A DNA stretch of 64,000 bases from Pseudomonas sp. RIT623 (GCF_004519305.1 NZ_SOZA01000015.1:1-64000); one strand, 5' to 3'. Positions 32,842 to 47,594 are shown, counted from the first letter of the stretch. Notes: generated from the letters alone by a model not told the origin. Numbers and translations are program-made.

Positions 32842-35451
32842 TCAGCGCTTGTCTTCGACCTTCCACGCCTTGCCGTCGTAGAACGCCTTCCAGCCGGTAG
32901 GCTTGCCGTCAACCTCGGACTGCACGTACTGCTCCTTGGTCTTGCGGCTGTAGCGGATCACCGCCGGGCGTCCTTCCGGGTCCTTCTGTGGCGCTTCGCA
33001 GAGGAAGTGATACTTCGGATCGATCTCGTGCTTGTGCGGGACGATCTCCAGCACCAGCGGCGCGCGGGTTTCGCGGTTTTTCGGGAACTGGCTTGCAGCC
33101 AGGAACAAGCCCGAAGCACCGTCACGCAGCACGTAGGTATCGTCGACCTTCTCGCATTTGAGCTCGGGCATGTCCACCTTGTCCATCTTCGGTGGCGCCG
33201 CCTCGCCGCTCTTGAGCAGCTTGCGGGTGTTCTTGCAGCTTGGATTGGTGCAGCCGAAGAACTTGCCGAAACGGCCGGTCTTGAGCTGCATCTCGCTGCC
33301 GCACTTGTCGCATTCCAGGCTCGGACCTTCGTAGCCCTTGATGCGGTAGTTGCCTTCCTCGATCTCGTAGCCGACGCAGTCCGGGTTGTTACCGCAGATG
33401 TGCAGCTTGCGCTTCTCGTCGAGCAGGTAGGCGTCCATCGCCGTGGCGCAGATCGGGCAACGGTGCTTGCCACGCAATACCAGCGACTCCGACTCACCTT
33501 CGTCGTCAGCAGCGATTTCGTCGCCCGGCACCAGGTTGACGGTGGCCTTGCAACGCTCCTTCGGCGGCAGGCTGTAGCCCGAGCAGCCAAGGAACACACC
33601 GGTGGAAGCGGTGCGGATCATCATCGGCCGCCCGCATTCCTTGCACGCAATGTTGGTCAGGGTCGGCTGGTTGGCACGCATGCCGTGCTCGCTGGACTCG
33701 GCTGTCAGCAGTTTCTTGCTGAAATCGCCGTAGAACTCGTCGAGGACGTTCTTCCAGTCACGCTCGCCCTGGGCCACATCGTCGAGGTTCTCTTCCATGC
33801 CGGCGGTGAAGCCGTAGTCCATCAGGTTGGCGAAGCTCTCCGACAAGCGCTCGGTGACGATATCGCCCATCTTCTCGGAGTAGAAACGACGGTTGTGCAG
33901 CGTTACGTAGCCGCGGTCCTGGATGGTCGAGATGATCGCCGCGTAGGTCGACGGGCGCCCGATACCGCGCTTTTCCATCTCCTTGACCAGGCTGGCTTCG
34001 GTGAAGCGCGCCGGCGGCTTGGTGAAGTGCTGGCTCGGGTCGAGTTGAATCAGCTTGAGCACCTCGCCCTGGGCCATTTCCGGCAGCACGTCGTCCTCGC
34101 CCGGCTTGCTCTGCTGCGGCAGTACACGGGTATAACCGTCAAACTTGAGGATACGGCCCTTGGCGCGCAGCTCGAAGTCGCCGGCCACCACGGTGACGCT
34201 GGTCGACAGGTATTGCGCAGGCGGCATCTGGCAGGCCAGGAACTGGCGCCAGATCAGCTCGTACAGGCGCTCGGCATCACGCTCCATGCCGCTGAGCTTG
34301 GTCGGGTGGGTGTTGACGTCGGACGGGCGAATCGCCTCGTGCGCCTCCTGTGCCCCTTCCTTGCTACCGTAGACGATCGGCGCGGCCGGCAGGTACTGCT
34401 TGCCGAATTCGTTCTCGATGTAGCTGCGGGCCATCTCCACCGCGTCGGTCGACAGGTTGGTCGAGTCGGTACGCATATAGGTGATGTAGCCGGCTTCGTA
34501 CAGACGCTGGGCCATCATCATGGTCTTCTTCACCCCGAAGCCCAGGCGATTGCTGGCGGCCTGCTGCAGGGTGGAGGTGATGAACGGCGCTGAAGGCTTG
34601 CTGCTGGTCGGCCGGTCTTCACGCTTGCTGACGCTGTAGCTGGAGGACTTGAGTTTCTCCAGCGCGGCCATGGCCTGGGCTTCGTTCAGCGGCTTGAAGG
34701 CTTCGCCTTTCTCGCGCGCCACTTCGAAACGCACCTTGGCGCTCTTCGCGGTACCCAGGTCGGCGTGAACTTCCCAGTACTCTTCCGGATTGAACGCGCG
34801 GATCTCGCGCTCACGCTCGACCACCAGCTTAACCGCCACGGATTGCACACGGCCAGCCGACAGCCCGCGGGCGATCTTGGCCCACAGCAGCGGCGAGACC
34901 ATATAGCCCACCACGCGGTCAAGGAAGCGCCGTGCTTGCTGGGCATTGACCCGATCGATATCGAGTTCGCCCGGCTGGGAAAACGCTTCCTGGATGGCTT
35001 TCTTGGTGATCTCGTTGAACACCACGCGCTTGTAGCGGCTGTCGTCACCACCAATGGCTTCGCGCAGGTGCCAGGCAATGGCTTCCCCCTCGCGATCCAA
35101 GTCGGTTGCGAGATAGATGGTGTCGGCATCCTTGGCCAGGCGGCGCAGTTCCTCGATGACCTTCTCCTTGCCGGGAAGGATCTCGTACTTGGCCTTCCAG
35201 CCCGACTCGGGGTCGACGCCCATGCGTGCGACCAGGGTGCGGCGCGCCTTCTCCTTCGGCGACAAGGCCGGAGCCTCGGCCGCGGCCTTGCCGCGCTTGG
35301 CCGCCGGTTCCTTGCTCGCACTGGCGGAACCGCTGGTGGGAAGGTCTCGGATATGGCCGATACTCGACTTCACCACGTACTGGCTGCCCAGGTACTTGTT
35401 GATGGTCTTGGCCTTGGCCGGGGATTCCACAATGACCAGCGATTTGCCCAT
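32842..35451 (-). CDS. topA: DNA topoisomerase I
   Basis: Type IA topoisomerase that relaxes negative supercoils. 869 residues: TOPRIM domain at the start ([30 protein letters not shown]), cleavage domain with the active-site Tyr in [13 protein letters not shown] (about 320), then three C4 zinc fingers in the C-terminal third ([30 protein letters not shown]). A linker rich in Ala/Lys lies between residues 38 and 66. Longer C-terminal tail ends [15 protein letters not shown]. Single gene between a hairpin and the DUF1653 gene. Confidence 0.97.
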   Translation of the reverse strand: MGKSLVIVESPAKAKTINKYLGSQYVVKSSIGHIRDLPTSGSASASKEPAAKRGKAAAEAPALSPKEKARRTLVARMGVDPESGWKAKYEILPGKEKVIEELRRLAKDADTIYLATDLDREGEAIAWHLREAIGGDDSRYKRVVFNEITKKAIQEAFSQPGELDIDRVNAQQARRFLDRVVGYMVSPLLWAKIARGLSAGRVQSVAVKLVVEREREIRAFNPEEYWEVHADLGTAKSAKVRFEVAREKGEAFKPLNEAQAMAALEKLKSSSYSVSKREDRPTSSKPSAPFITSTLQQAASNRLGFGVKKTMMMAQRLYEAGYITYMRTDSTNLSTDAVEMARSYIENEFGKQYLPAAPIVYGSKEGAQEAHEAIRPSDVNTHPTKLSGMERDAERLYELIWRQFLACQMPPAQYLSTSVTVVAGDFELRAKGRILKFDGYTRVLPQQSKPGEDDVLPEMAQGEVLKLIQLDPSQHFTKPPARFTEASLVKEMEKRGIGRPSTYAAIISTIQDRGYVTLHNRRFYSEKMGDIVTERLSESFANLMDYGFTAGMEENLDDVAQGERDWKNVLDEFYGDFSKKLLTAESSEHGMRANQPTLTNIACKECGRPMMIRTASTGVFLGCSGYSLPPKERCKATVNLVPGDEIAADDEGESESLVLRGKHRCPICATAMDAYLLDEKRKLHICGNNPDCVGYEIEEGNYRIKGYEGPSLECDKCGSEMQLKTGRFGKFFGCTNPSCKNTRKLLKSGEAAPPKMDKVDMPELKCEKVDDTYVLRDGASGLFLAASQFPKNRETRAPLVLEIVPHKHEIDPKYHFLCEAPQKDPEGRPAVIRYSRKTKEQYVQSEVDGKPTGWKAFYDGKAWKVEDKR

Positions 35452-35551
35452 GGATCGGAGTATTCCTGAATCTGAAGATGAAAAACGCGTCAGGTGCCAG
35501 ACGCGGCACCGCTATATATAGTGGCAAAAGAGTGAGGTCAAGCGCGGTCTA

Positions 35552-35803
35552 TCACTCACGCGCCTTGCCATGCAGCTCAGGCAAGCCTTCTTCGGCCTTG
35601 ACCAAAGCAAAGCGTGGCACCTGCTCGCCGTCAACCTCGACGGACTCCTGGAACATCGAAAGCGGCCTGACCCAGAAGCTGTAGTCACCATACAGGCACT
35701 GGTAGAACACCATCCACTCTTCGCTCTCGGAATGGCGTGCCACGCTGAACACGCGATATTCAGGGCCTTTGTAATGCCGGTACACACCAGGTTGTATCTG
35801 CAT
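35552..35803 (-). CDS. DUF1653 domain protein
   Basis: An 83-residue protein, MQIQPGVYRHYKGPEYRVFSVA..., with the DUF1653 core GxYRHYKG-x-YxV and the middle YQCLYGDYSFWVRPLSMF. DUF1653 proteins are single small beta-barrels of unknown role. The ATG at 35803 fits the usual family start; seven upstream codons are unlikely. Upstream of it is fadA's terminator and then fadA, so it is separately expressed or transcribed by read-through. Confidence 0.85.
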   Translation of the reverse strand: MQIQPGVYRHYKGPEYRVFSVARHSESEEWMVFYQCLYGDYSFWVRPLSMFQESVEVDGEQVPRFALVKAEEGLPELHGKARE

Positions 35804-35833
35804 GTCGCTCGCCCTCTTGAACAAATCCTGTAA

Positions 35834-35864
35834 AAAACAAAAGCCGGGGCACGAGGCCCCGGCT
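35834..35864 (-). terminator. Terminator of fadBA
   Basis: AGCCGGGGC (35842-35850) and GCCCCGGCT (35856-35864) pair around ACGAG. On the minus strand this is followed by TTTTGTTTTTT. It lies 18 bases past the fadA stop. Confidence 0.92.
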
Positions 35865-35881
35865 GCTGTCCCGCAACGCGA

Positions 35882-37072
<1,191 letters not shown>

Positions 37073-37088
37073 CTAGCTCGTTGGGCGC

Positions 37089-39236
<2,148 letters not shown>

Positions 39237-39381
39237 CAACTGATCTCCACGATATGGAAGCTGAACTGTACACGCCGATCACTGGCGAAAGGGCCGGTGG
39301 ATCCGATCCCCTCCCCCAGGCACACCCGCCGGCGCGCTAATCGGGATTCGTAAGAGCCGTCTGACATACAAACGCTCAATT

Positions 39382-39395
39382 CATACGCCCGTTTG
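39382..39395. promoter_or_regulatory. Candidate PsrA box upstream of fadBA
   Basis: On the minus strand CAAAC-GGGC-GTATG, one mismatch from the PsrA consensus. A further CAAAC half site (39369-39373) lies nearby. fadBA is the established PsrA target in P. aeruginosa. Confidence 0.65.
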
Positions 39396-39653
39396 ATTTG
39401 GGTGTGCACACATTCTCCGAAAAGATCGACGTTGTCAAATGCTCCCGCGCACCTTGAAAACGCGACTTTCCAGTCATCTTCTACCCGCCGGGCAGGAAAC
39501 ATGATGACAGTGATTGCCGATCATTCATGTCAGCGATAGACCATCAGCGAACGACGGCAGCCGCAATTATTCAAACGCGCAGAGCGGCACTGACTACACT
39601 GCCTGTGATTGCAAGTGTTTCCGGCCTGCCTGGCCTTTTTCTGCGCAGCAGAA

Positions 39654-39701
39654 CGCACCGCGCCGCGCCAAGGCTGTTCAGCTCTGGCGCGGCGCGGTGC
39701 G
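39654..39701. terminator. GC-rich hairpin after the 39715-40152 gene
   Basis: Perfect 17-base arms, 39654-39670 and 39685-39701 (CGCACCGCGCCGCGCCA and its complement), with an inner GCTG-TT-CAGC pair. It lies 13 bases past the stop of the minus-strand gene. No strong T run follows. Confidence 0.6.
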
Positions 39702-39714
39702 CTTAAGGGCGGGG

Positions 39715-40152
39715 TCAGGCGAGGCTGTCGAAGAACCGGGCAATATCCTGCAAAACAGATTTATCGCCCCGCTCGCTCCAGTACAGGACGATCATGCGGC
39801 TGTCGGCCTCGACCTTGTACACCGTGGCGGGCAAGCGCGCGAAGACCTCGGCCAGGCGCGCGTCCTCGCACGGTTCACGCCACTGGTTCCACCACACACC
39901 CGGGGTGATCTGCCAGTAGCACCAGCTGTCCGCGTGCCCGCGGCGGCGCGCCCGGTGGTACTGCGGGCAGGGGCTTGGCGGCTGGTTTTCCAGCCAGTGC
40001 GGCCACTGCTGCGGCGCCAGTTGCATGGCCAGGCCCATGCGCCGAGCCTCAAGGCGCAGGCTCATCTGCTCGCCCTGCTTGCGCGACTGGCGCAGCCAGG
40101 CAAGCGGGCTGAGCATCACCGCAAGGATTGACACCACCAGCCATACCGTCAT
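39715..40152 (-). CDS. Membrane-anchored protein of unknown function
   Basis: A 145-residue product, MTVWLVVSILAVMLSPLAWL..., with one N-terminal TM helix (about 2-20) followed by a basic segment (RQSRKQGEQ). This suggests a cytosolic C-terminal domain of about 120 residues. That domain is Trp-rich (QWPHW, SWCYWQITPGVWWNQW) with two Cys, and ends IARFFDSLA. I recognise no named family; the single N-terminal anchor recalls YajC-like proteins, but the sequence gives no real match. ATG 40152 is used. It is divergent from the Usp gene. Confidence 0.7.
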   Translation of the reverse strand: MTVWLVVSILAVMLSPLAWLRQSRKQGEQMSLRLEARRMGLAMQLAPQQWPHWLENQPPSPCPQYHRARRRGHADSWCYWQITPGVWWNQWREPCEDARLAEVFARLPATVYKVEADSRMIVLYWSERGDKSVLQDIARFFDSLA

Positions 40153-40261
40153 ATCTGTAGACCTTATAAAGCGTTGCAAATGAGCGGGTTATCCAGGTTT
40201 CACCAACGCCCCGCACGAAAGCGACCATACTTCTACTATCGCGATTGTCAGGAGTACTCAC

Positions 40262-40702
40262 ATGTCCTACGAACATCTTCTGGTCGCTGTCGACCTGACC
40301 GAAGAATGCGACCCGGTGATCAAGCGTGCCATGAAGCTCGCCGAACCCACCGGCGCCAAGGTTTCCCTGGTGCATATCGTCGAGCCCATGGCCATGGCCT
40401 TCGGCGGCGACGTGCCGATGGACCTGTCGCAGTTGCAGCAGCAACAGTTCGACCAGGCCAAGGAACGCATGGAGCGCCTGTATAACAAGTACCCGGATAT
40501 CAATCGCGGCGACTCGCACCTGGTCTACGGCCAGCCGCGCCAGGAAATCCATCAGCTGGCCAAGGATCAGAAGTGCGACCTGATCGTGGTCGGCAGCCAT
40601 GGCCGCCACGGCCTGGCGCTGCTGCTGGGCTCCACCGCCAACGACGTGCTGCACGGCGCACCTTGCGATGTGCTGGCAGTACGCCTACTGAAGAAAGAAT
40701 AA
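40262..40702 (+). CDS. Universal stress protein (UspA family)
   Basis: A 146-residue single Usp domain. It has the N-terminal strand MSYEHLLVAVDLTEEC and the ATP-binding G-2x-G-9x-G(S/T) type signature in IVVGSHGRHGLALLLGSTANDVL. That pattern indicates an ATP-binding (UspFG/MJ0577-like) form rather than UspA proper. GGAG lies 7 bases before the ATG. Expression under stress or low oxygen is common for the family. No operon partner; a REP palindrome follows. Confidence 0.92.
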   Translation: MSYEHLLVAVDLTEECDPVIKRAMKLAEPTGAKVSLVHIVEPMAMAFGGDVPMDLSQLQQQQFDQAKERMERLYNKYPDINRGDSHLVYGQPRQEIHQLAKDQKCDLIVVGSHGRHGLALLLGSTANDVLHGAPCDVLAVRLLKKE

Positions 40703-40707
40703 GCTGC

Positions 40708-40756
40708 GCCGGCAAGCCGGCTCCCACGAGGTTTGTGTAGGAGCCGGCTTGCCGGC
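40708..40756. repeat. REP inverted repeat after the Usp gene
   Basis: Perfect 17-base arms: GCCGGCAAGCCGGCTCC (40708-40724) and its complement (40740-40756). Same core as 6483-6554. It lies between convergent genes. Confidence 0.85.
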
Positions 40757-40776
40757 CAACGGGCCGAAAGCATTAC

Positions 40777-42705
<1,929 letters not shown>

Positions 42706-42912
42706 GATCTTCTCCAAAAACCGGGCGCGCATTCTACCTGACTTGCCCCGCCACGGCATCAGCGACACGTTTCCCGCTGCCCGGCGTCGGATAACAACTC
42801 GATACAAGCACAGTGCTTTCACCGCTCCCCGGCAACCGGCTAAGCTAGGCAGTAATACCCAACAGTGCTGGCTCCGCCGTCACTCTCACTGGTTCAACTG
42901 CCCGGACGTATC

Positions 42913-44841
42913 ATGCGCAGCCGCCTGTTACAACTTGCTTCCGCCCTGCTGCTCACCGCCACCGCCGCGAGTGCCGCACAGGCCGCCGACCTCAGCCAAC
43001 AACGCCAGTACTACGACGAAGCCAAGCGCGCCCTGGCCAAGGGCGACAAGGGCCCGTACCTGCGCTACGCCCAGGCGCTGCGCGACTATCCACTGACGCC
43101 GTACCTGACCTACGACGAACTGACCGCGCGCCTGAAAAGCGCCAGCAACCAGGAGATCGAAGGCTTCCTCGCCGCCCATGGCGACCTGCCCCAGGCCAAC
43201 TGGATGAAGCTGCGCTGGCTGCGCTGGCTGGCCGAGCGCGGCGAATGGACCACCTTCACCAAGTACTATGACGCCAAGCTTAACTTCACCGAACTGGACT
43301 GCCTCAATGGCCAGTACCAGCTCAGCCATGGCCTGCGCGCCGAAGGCTTCGCCACGGCGGAAAAACTGTGGAACGTCGGCAAGTCGCAGCCTGCTGCCTG
43401 CGACACCCTGTTCGCCCTGTGGGCCGCCGAAGGCCAGCTGACCGAGGCCAAGCGCTGGCAGCGCGCCAAGCTGGCGGCCCAGGCGCGCAATTACGGCCTG
43501 GCCAACAACCTGGTGAAAACCCTCACCACCCTCGGCCCGCAAGGCAAGCTGCTGCTCGACGTGGCGCAAAAGCCAGAGCTGCTCAACCAGCCCTCGCGCT
43601 TCACCCCGGTCAACGAGGCCATGTCGGACGTGGTCAGCCTCGGCTTGCGCCGCCTGGCCCGACAAAACCCTGAACAGGCCATGGCGCTGCTCGATGACTA
43701 CGCCCAGCGCATGCACTTCTCCCGCGACGAGAAAGTCGCCATCGCCCGCGAGATCGGCCTGACCCTGGCCCGCCGCTACGACCCGCGCGCCCTCGAGCTG
43801 ATGACCCGTTACGACCCCGAGTTGCGCGACAACACCGTCAGTGAATGGCGCATGCGTCTGCTGCTGCGCCTGGGCCGCTGGGAGGACGCCTACGAGCTGA
43901 CCAAGCGCCTGCCCCAGGACCTGGCCAGCAGCAACCGCTGGAAATACTGGCAGGCGCGCAGCCTGGAGCTGGCGCAACCGAACAACCCGCAAATTCCGCT
44001 GTTGTACAAGACCGTGGCCCGCGAGCGCGACTTCTACGGCTTCCTCGCCGCCGACCGGGCGCAAACCCCTTACCAGCTGAACAACAAGCCGCTGGTGCTG
44101 AGCCAGGCGGTGATCAACAAGGTGCGCAATACCCCCGGTGTGCGCCGCGCTCTGGAGTTCCATGCCCGCGGCCAGATCGTCGAGGGCCGCCGCGAGTGGT
44201 ACCACGTCAGCCGCCACTTCAACCGTGACGAGATGGTCGCCCAGGCACGCCTGGCCTATGACATGCGCTGGTACTTCCCGGCCATTCGCACCATCAGCCA
44301 GGCGCAGTACTGGGACGACCTGGATATCCGCTTCCCCATGGCCCACCGCGACACCCTGGTGCGCGAGGCCAAGGTTCGCGGCCTGCATTCGAGCTGGGTA
44401 TTCGCCATCACCCGCCAGGAGAGCGCCTTCATGGAAGATGCCCGCTCCAGCGTCGGCGCCAGTGGCCTGATGCAACTGATGCCAGGCACCGCCAAGGAGA
44501 CCGCGCGCAAGTTCAGTATTCCTCTGGCCTCGCCGGCCCAGGTGCTCAATCCGGACAAGAACATCCAACTCGGCGCCGCCTACCTGAGCCAGGTGCACAG
44601 CCAGTTCAACGGCAACCGGGTACTGGCCTCGGCGGCCTACAATGCCGGCCCCGGCCGCGTGCGCCAGTGGCTCAAGGGCGCCAAGCACCTGAGCTTCGAT
44701 GTGTGGGTGGAGTCGATTCCGTTCGACGAGACCCGCCAATACGTGCAGAACGTGCTGTCGTACTCGGTCATCTATGGGCAGAAGCTCAATTCACCGCAAC
44801 CGCTGGTGGATTGGCATGAGCGGTATTTCGACGATATGTGA
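42913..44841 (+). CDS. slt: Soluble lytic murein transglycosylase Slt70
   Basis: Periplasmic enzyme that cleaves peptidoglycan glycan strands to 1,6-anhydroMurNAc products, supplying the recycling pathway in which NagZ (28.7 kb) works. 642 residues: signal peptide cut near AAQAA/DLSQ, superhelical U and L domains (about 30-450), C-domain with catalytic Glu in TRQESAFMEDARS (about 502), GLMQLMPGTAKETA and AYNAGPGRVRQW. ATG 42913 places the signal peptide at the start; in-frame upstream codons are unlikely. Divergent from uup. Confidence 0.95.
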   Translation: MRSRLLQLASALLLTATAASAAQAADLSQQRQYYDEAKRALAKGDKGPYLRYAQALRDYPLTPYLTYDELTARLKSASNQEIEGFLAAHGDLPQANWMKLRWLRWLAERGEWTTFTKYYDAKLNFTELDCLNGQYQLSHGLRAEGFATAEKLWNVGKSQPAACDTLFALWAAEGQLTEAKRWQRAKLAAQARNYGLANNLVKTLTTLGPQGKLLLDVAQKPELLNQPSRFTPVNEAMSDVVSLGLRRLARQNPEQAMALLDDYAQRMHFSRDEKVAIAREIGLTLARRYDPRALELMTRYDPELRDNTVSEWRMRLLLRLGRWEDAYELTKRLPQDLASSNRWKYWQARSLELAQPNNPQIPLLYKTVARERDFYGFLAADRAQTPYQLNNKPLVLSQAVINKVRNTPGVRRALEFHARGQIVEGRREWYHVSRHFNRDEMVAQARLAYDMRWYFPAIRTISQAQYWDDLDIRFPMAHRDTLVREAKVRGLHSSWVFAITRQESAFMEDARSSVGASGLMQLMPGTAKETARKFSIPLASPAQVLNPDKNIQLGAAYLSQVHSQFNGNRVLASAAYNAGPGRVRQWLKGAKHLSFDVWVESIPFDETRQYVQNVLSYSVIYGQKLNSPQPLVDWHERYFDDM

Positions 44842-44876
44842 TCGTCCGCCGAAGGCGCTCCAGCGCCTATGCGATC

Positions 44877-44902
44877 GAGCGCCGCCCGCGCGGGCGGCGT
44901 TC
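44877..44902. terminator. Hairpin between slt and the MOSC gene
   Basis: GAGCGCCGCCCGC pairs with GCGGGCGGCGTTC (one G-T pair), 13-base arms with no separate loop bases beyond the centre. It lies 36 bases past slt and 47 past the MOSC gene stop. Confidence 0.6.
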
Positions 44903-44948
44903 GATTTCAGCAGCGCGGCAAGACTATCGCCCAACGCCTCACCGCGCC

Positions 44949-45752
44949 TTACTCGACAACCTCAACCGCCATTCCCACCTTCAGTTCACCCTCGCCATCC
45001 ACCGCCAGGTTCTGGCCAAATAGCACATCCCCTTCCCGCTCGCGGAATGTCTTGAGGGTAGTCAAGGGTTCCCGGTCGGCGCTGCGTTCGCCAGTGGCGG
45101 GGTCGAGGGTGGTGAGAATGCAGCGTACACTGGGCTTTAGCACACGGAAGGTCATGTCGCCGATGCGGATGCGTTTCCAACCGTCTTCGGCAAATGGCTC
45201 GGCGCCCTGGACCACCAGGTTCGGGCGAAAACGCAACATCTCCATGGAGCGCCCGACCCGGCGACTCAGCTCATCCAGCGAGGCCTGGCCGATCAGCAAC
45301 AGCGGAAAACCGTCAGGAAAGGCTGCCCGATCACTGTTCAAGCCATAGCCGCTGGGCAGGTACCGGGCCCGCTGCTCAGGGCAATGCACCAGCCTTACCG
45401 ATTTACCCAGCAGCTCACTGAGCCAGGCCGCAGCGGCATCGCCGGCATCGGGGACGCGCAAGGTGTCACGCCAGATGGTGACGCCCCGCAGCTCATCATC
45501 GGCGGCCGGCACCGGCACTTCCAGCGCTGGCCGCCCCGGCGCGGCCAGCAGCAACTGGCCCTGGGCGCCATAATCGGCACTGATCTGCCCGAGCCGCGGC
45601 CAGGCCCGCTGCGTGAGAAAACGGCCATTCTCCGCCTCCACCACCAACCAGCGCCGGTCCCCCTGCAATCCCAGGTTGCCCACAGGCGACACCGATAGAC
45701 TCTGGGCCTGCGCCGACTTCACCGGATAACGATACAACGCACTCAGAAACAT
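44949..45752 (-). CDS. MOSC domain protein (YcbX-like)
   Basis: The 267-residue product has a MOSC N-terminal beta-barrel (LSALYRYPVKSAQAQSLS; GDRRWLVVE) and a C-terminal MOSC domain with the conserved Cys in SVRCILTTLDPATG and the end FGQNLAVDGEG. MOSC proteins bind the molybdenum cofactor via this Cys. YcbX-type enzymes reduce N-hydroxylated bases and similar compounds in E. coli, though that protein also carries a C-terminal ferredoxin domain that is absent here, so an electron donor must come from elsewhere. Moco genes moeA/moaB are 8 kb away. Confidence 0.88.
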   Translation of the reverse strand: MFLSALYRYPVKSAQAQSLSVSPVGNLGLQGDRRWLVVEAENGRFLTQRAWPRLGQISADYGAQGQLLLAAPGRPALEVPVPAADDELRGVTIWRDTLRVPDAGDAAAAWLSELLGKSVRLVHCPEQRARYLPSGYGLNSDRAAFPDGFPLLLIGQASLDELSRRVGRSMEMLRFRPNLVVQGAEPFAEDGWKRIRIGDMTFRVLKPSVRCILTTLDPATGERSADREPLTTLKTFREREGDVLFGQNLAVDGEGELKVGMAVEVVE

Positions 45753-45807
45753 CCTTGCCCGCCTTGCGCCAGTTGAAACGCCAAGCTTATACGTAGGCGG
45801 GCGATGA

Positions 45808-46743
45808 TTACACTGCCGCGTGATCCAGGCTCAAGCGCTGGCGCACCACCTCCACCAGACGATCCGGCTGGAATTTGGAGAGGAAGTTGTCGCAACCGAC
45901 TTTCTTCACCATCGATTCGTTGAAGCTGCCCGACAGCGAGGTGTGCAGCACCACGTACAGGCCACGCAGGCGCGGATCGTTGCGGATCTCGGTGGTCAGC
46001 CGGTAGCCGTCCATCTCGGGCATTTCGGCATCGGTGAAGACCATCAGCAGTTTTTCGCAGACATCCTCCCCGGCATCGGCCCAACCCTTGAGCAAGCGCA
46101 GCGCCTTGAGACCATCGCTGGCCGTATGCAGCTTCACGCCCAATTGCGACAGGGTTTCACGCAACTGCGCCAGGGCCACGCTGGAGTCGTCCACCAGCAA
46201 CACTTCGCGGCCGCGAGCGCGGGCCAGCAGCGGGTCCTCGAGCTTGTCGCGCGAGACCTTGGCACTGTAAGGCACGATCTCGGCCAGCACCTTTTCCACG
46301 TCGATGATTTCCACCAGCTTCTCGTCGACCTTGGTGATCGCCGTAAGGTAGTGTTGGCGGCCGGCGCTGGTTGGCGGCGGCATGATGGCTTCCCAGTTCA
46401 TGTTGACGATGCGGTCGACGCCACCGACCAGGAAGGCCTGCACCGAGCGATTGTACTCGGTGACGATGATGGTACTGTCCGGCCCCGGCTGCAGCGGGCG
46501 CATGCCGATCGCCTGGGACAGGTCGATCACCGGCAGGGTCTGGCCACGCAGGTTGACCACCCCGCAGACGAAGGCGTGACGCTGTGGCATCAGGGTCAGC
46601 TTGGGCAGCTGCAGCACCTCCTGGACCTTGAAGACGTTGATGGCGAACAACTGGCGGCCGGCCAGGCGGAACATGAGAATTTCCAGGCGGTTCTCACCCA
46701 CCAGTTGCGTACGTTGGTCTACCGTGTCGAGAATGCCTGCCAT
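45808..46743 (-). CDS. cheV: Chemotaxis coupling protein CheV
   Basis: The 311-residue product combines a CheW-like domain (about 15-165; FAINVFKVQEVLQ, VVNLRGQTLPVIDL) and a receiver domain (about 178-305; VLLVDDSS, phosphoacceptor D238 in FTDAEMPEMDG, K in FLSKFQPD). CheV couples receptors to CheA and is phosphorylated, which is thought to tune adaptation. A FliA-type promoter upstream fits flagellar control. Single gene outside a che cluster, which is common for CheV paralogues. Confidence 0.94.
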   Translation of the reverse strand: MAGILDTVDQRTQLVGENRLEILMFRLAGRQLFAINVFKVQEVLQLPKLTLMPQRHAFVCGVVNLRGQTLPVIDLSQAIGMRPLQPGPDSTIIVTEYNRSVQAFLVGGVDRIVNMNWEAIMPPPTSAGRQHYLTAITKVDEKLVEIIDVEKVLAEIVPYSAKVSRDKLEDPLLARARGREVLLVDDSSVALAQLRETLSQLGVKLHTASDGLKALRLLKGWADAGEDVCEKLLMVFTDAEMPEMDGYRLTTEIRNDPRLRGLYVVLHTSLSGSFNESMVKKVGCDNFLSKFQPDRLVEVVRQRLSLDHAAV

Positions 46744-47081
46744 TGCACAGCCCCCAGGCTTGAGTCGGAAAAAGTGGTTGCATCAGCCCTGTATCGGCGG
46801 ATGCCGCCCCAGCTTAACCCCTGATGGAAAAAGCCATGCAGGGTGATTGATATCACTTTACCATCATGCTTTACTGCTGCCACGCCACCCCTTCGTGCCT
46901 CCCCCGACGAACAGCCCCCCTGAATCTGCATCAGGGAAACCCTTAGTAGCAATCGGGTGCAACCTGATGTTCGCGATATCCATTAGCCATTAATGTGACG
47001 CCATTCTCAATGCATGAACGGAGTCAGGCTTTTGCTAGCGATCATCTTGGTGTGGCCAATCCCTGACACCGGGGAGCCATG
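46744..47081. other. 338-base gap between cheV and the HPt-like gene
   Basis: Divergent promoter region. The FliA-type promoter of cheV is at 46791-46818. On the plus side the only clear element is GGGGAG at 47071-47076, the ribosome site of the next gene. The middle, 46850-47040, is less GC-rich, with no repeat or ORF that I can support. Confidence 0.6.
46791..46818 (-). promoter_or_regulatory. FliA (sigma-28)-type promoter for cheV
   Basis: On the minus strand TTAA, 15 bases, GCCGATAC; the FliA consensus is TAAA-N15-GCCGATAA. The -10 ends 48 bases upstream of the cheV ATG. Confidence 0.55.
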
Positions 47082-47594
47082 ATGGATAGCACGCCACTGC
47101 ACAACGGCGCCGTGCCGGACTTCCTGCAAGATGCGCAGGTCCTGCTGGCCAGGGCCCAGGAGTGCCTGCAGCACCTGGAACTGATCGACAACGACGCCGA
47201 CGCCTGCCACTGCCTCACCGAAACCCTCGACACCCTGGCCTTGCGCGCCGACGCACTTGGCCTGGTCGAAATCGCCCACTACACGCGCACCCTGCAGCAA
47301 GTGCTGGCCCCTGCCTGTGCCCAGCAGCATCTGCACGGTCCAGCCCTGCCGGCGCTGACGGCCTGCCTGACCCTGCTGGCCTGGCAACTGGAACTGGTCG
47401 ACCCGCACTGCGGTCGCCTCGACCTGGATACCGAGGAACAGCAACAGCTGCTCGGCGAGCTGGCCAGCCTGCTTGGGCAACCAAGTGGACAACTGTGCGC
47501 GCCGTGCCATGCAGCGGGTAGCCTTTGCACCCACCCGCATCCCGGCGACCGACAGACCACACACGGCCTGGTCATACCTGAGCGTGCGCACTAA
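47082..47594 (+). CDS. HPt-like four-helix protein without phosphoacceptor His
   Basis: A 170-residue helical protein, MDSTPLHNGAVPDFLQ.... Residues about 14-75 resemble a histidine phosphotransfer domain: LQDAQVLLARAQECLQHLE, then CLTETLDTLALRADALGLVEIAHYTRTL. The latter aligns with the HPt pattern F-R-x-x-H-T-L-K-G-x-A-x-x-L-G. At the phosphorylated His position there is Asp50, and the following Lys and Gly are also missing. It cannot act as an ordinary phosphotransferase. The C-terminal part has several Cys and His (CAPCHAAGSLCTHPHPGD) that might bind metal. GGAG lies 5 bases before ATG 47082. It sits between cheV and a NarL-type kinase gene. Function unknown. Confidence 0.65.
   Translation: MDSTPLHNGAVPDFLQDAQVLLARAQECLQHLELIDNDADACHCLTETLDTLALRADALGLVEIAHYTRTLQQVLAPACAQQHLHGPALPALTACLTLLAWQLELVDPHCGRLDLDTEEQQQLLGELASLLGQPSGQLCAPCHAAGSLCTHPHPGDRQTTHGLVIPERAH

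Larger units (their letters stand above)
39237..39714. other. 478-base gap: fadBA control region and hairpin
   Basis: The left part holds the fadB upstream region with the PsrA-like box (39382-39395). A clear -35/-10 pair could not be fixed. The right part (39500-39650) shows nothing I can support. A long hairpin (39654-39701) ends the gap beside the stop of the next gene. Open frames here lack codon bias and are not called. Confidence 0.6.

Noticed and set aside
39514..40131. Plus-strand open frame between fadB and the Usp gene
   Set aside because: It runs antisense through the 39715-40152 gene and a hairpin, with no coding bias in its unique part.
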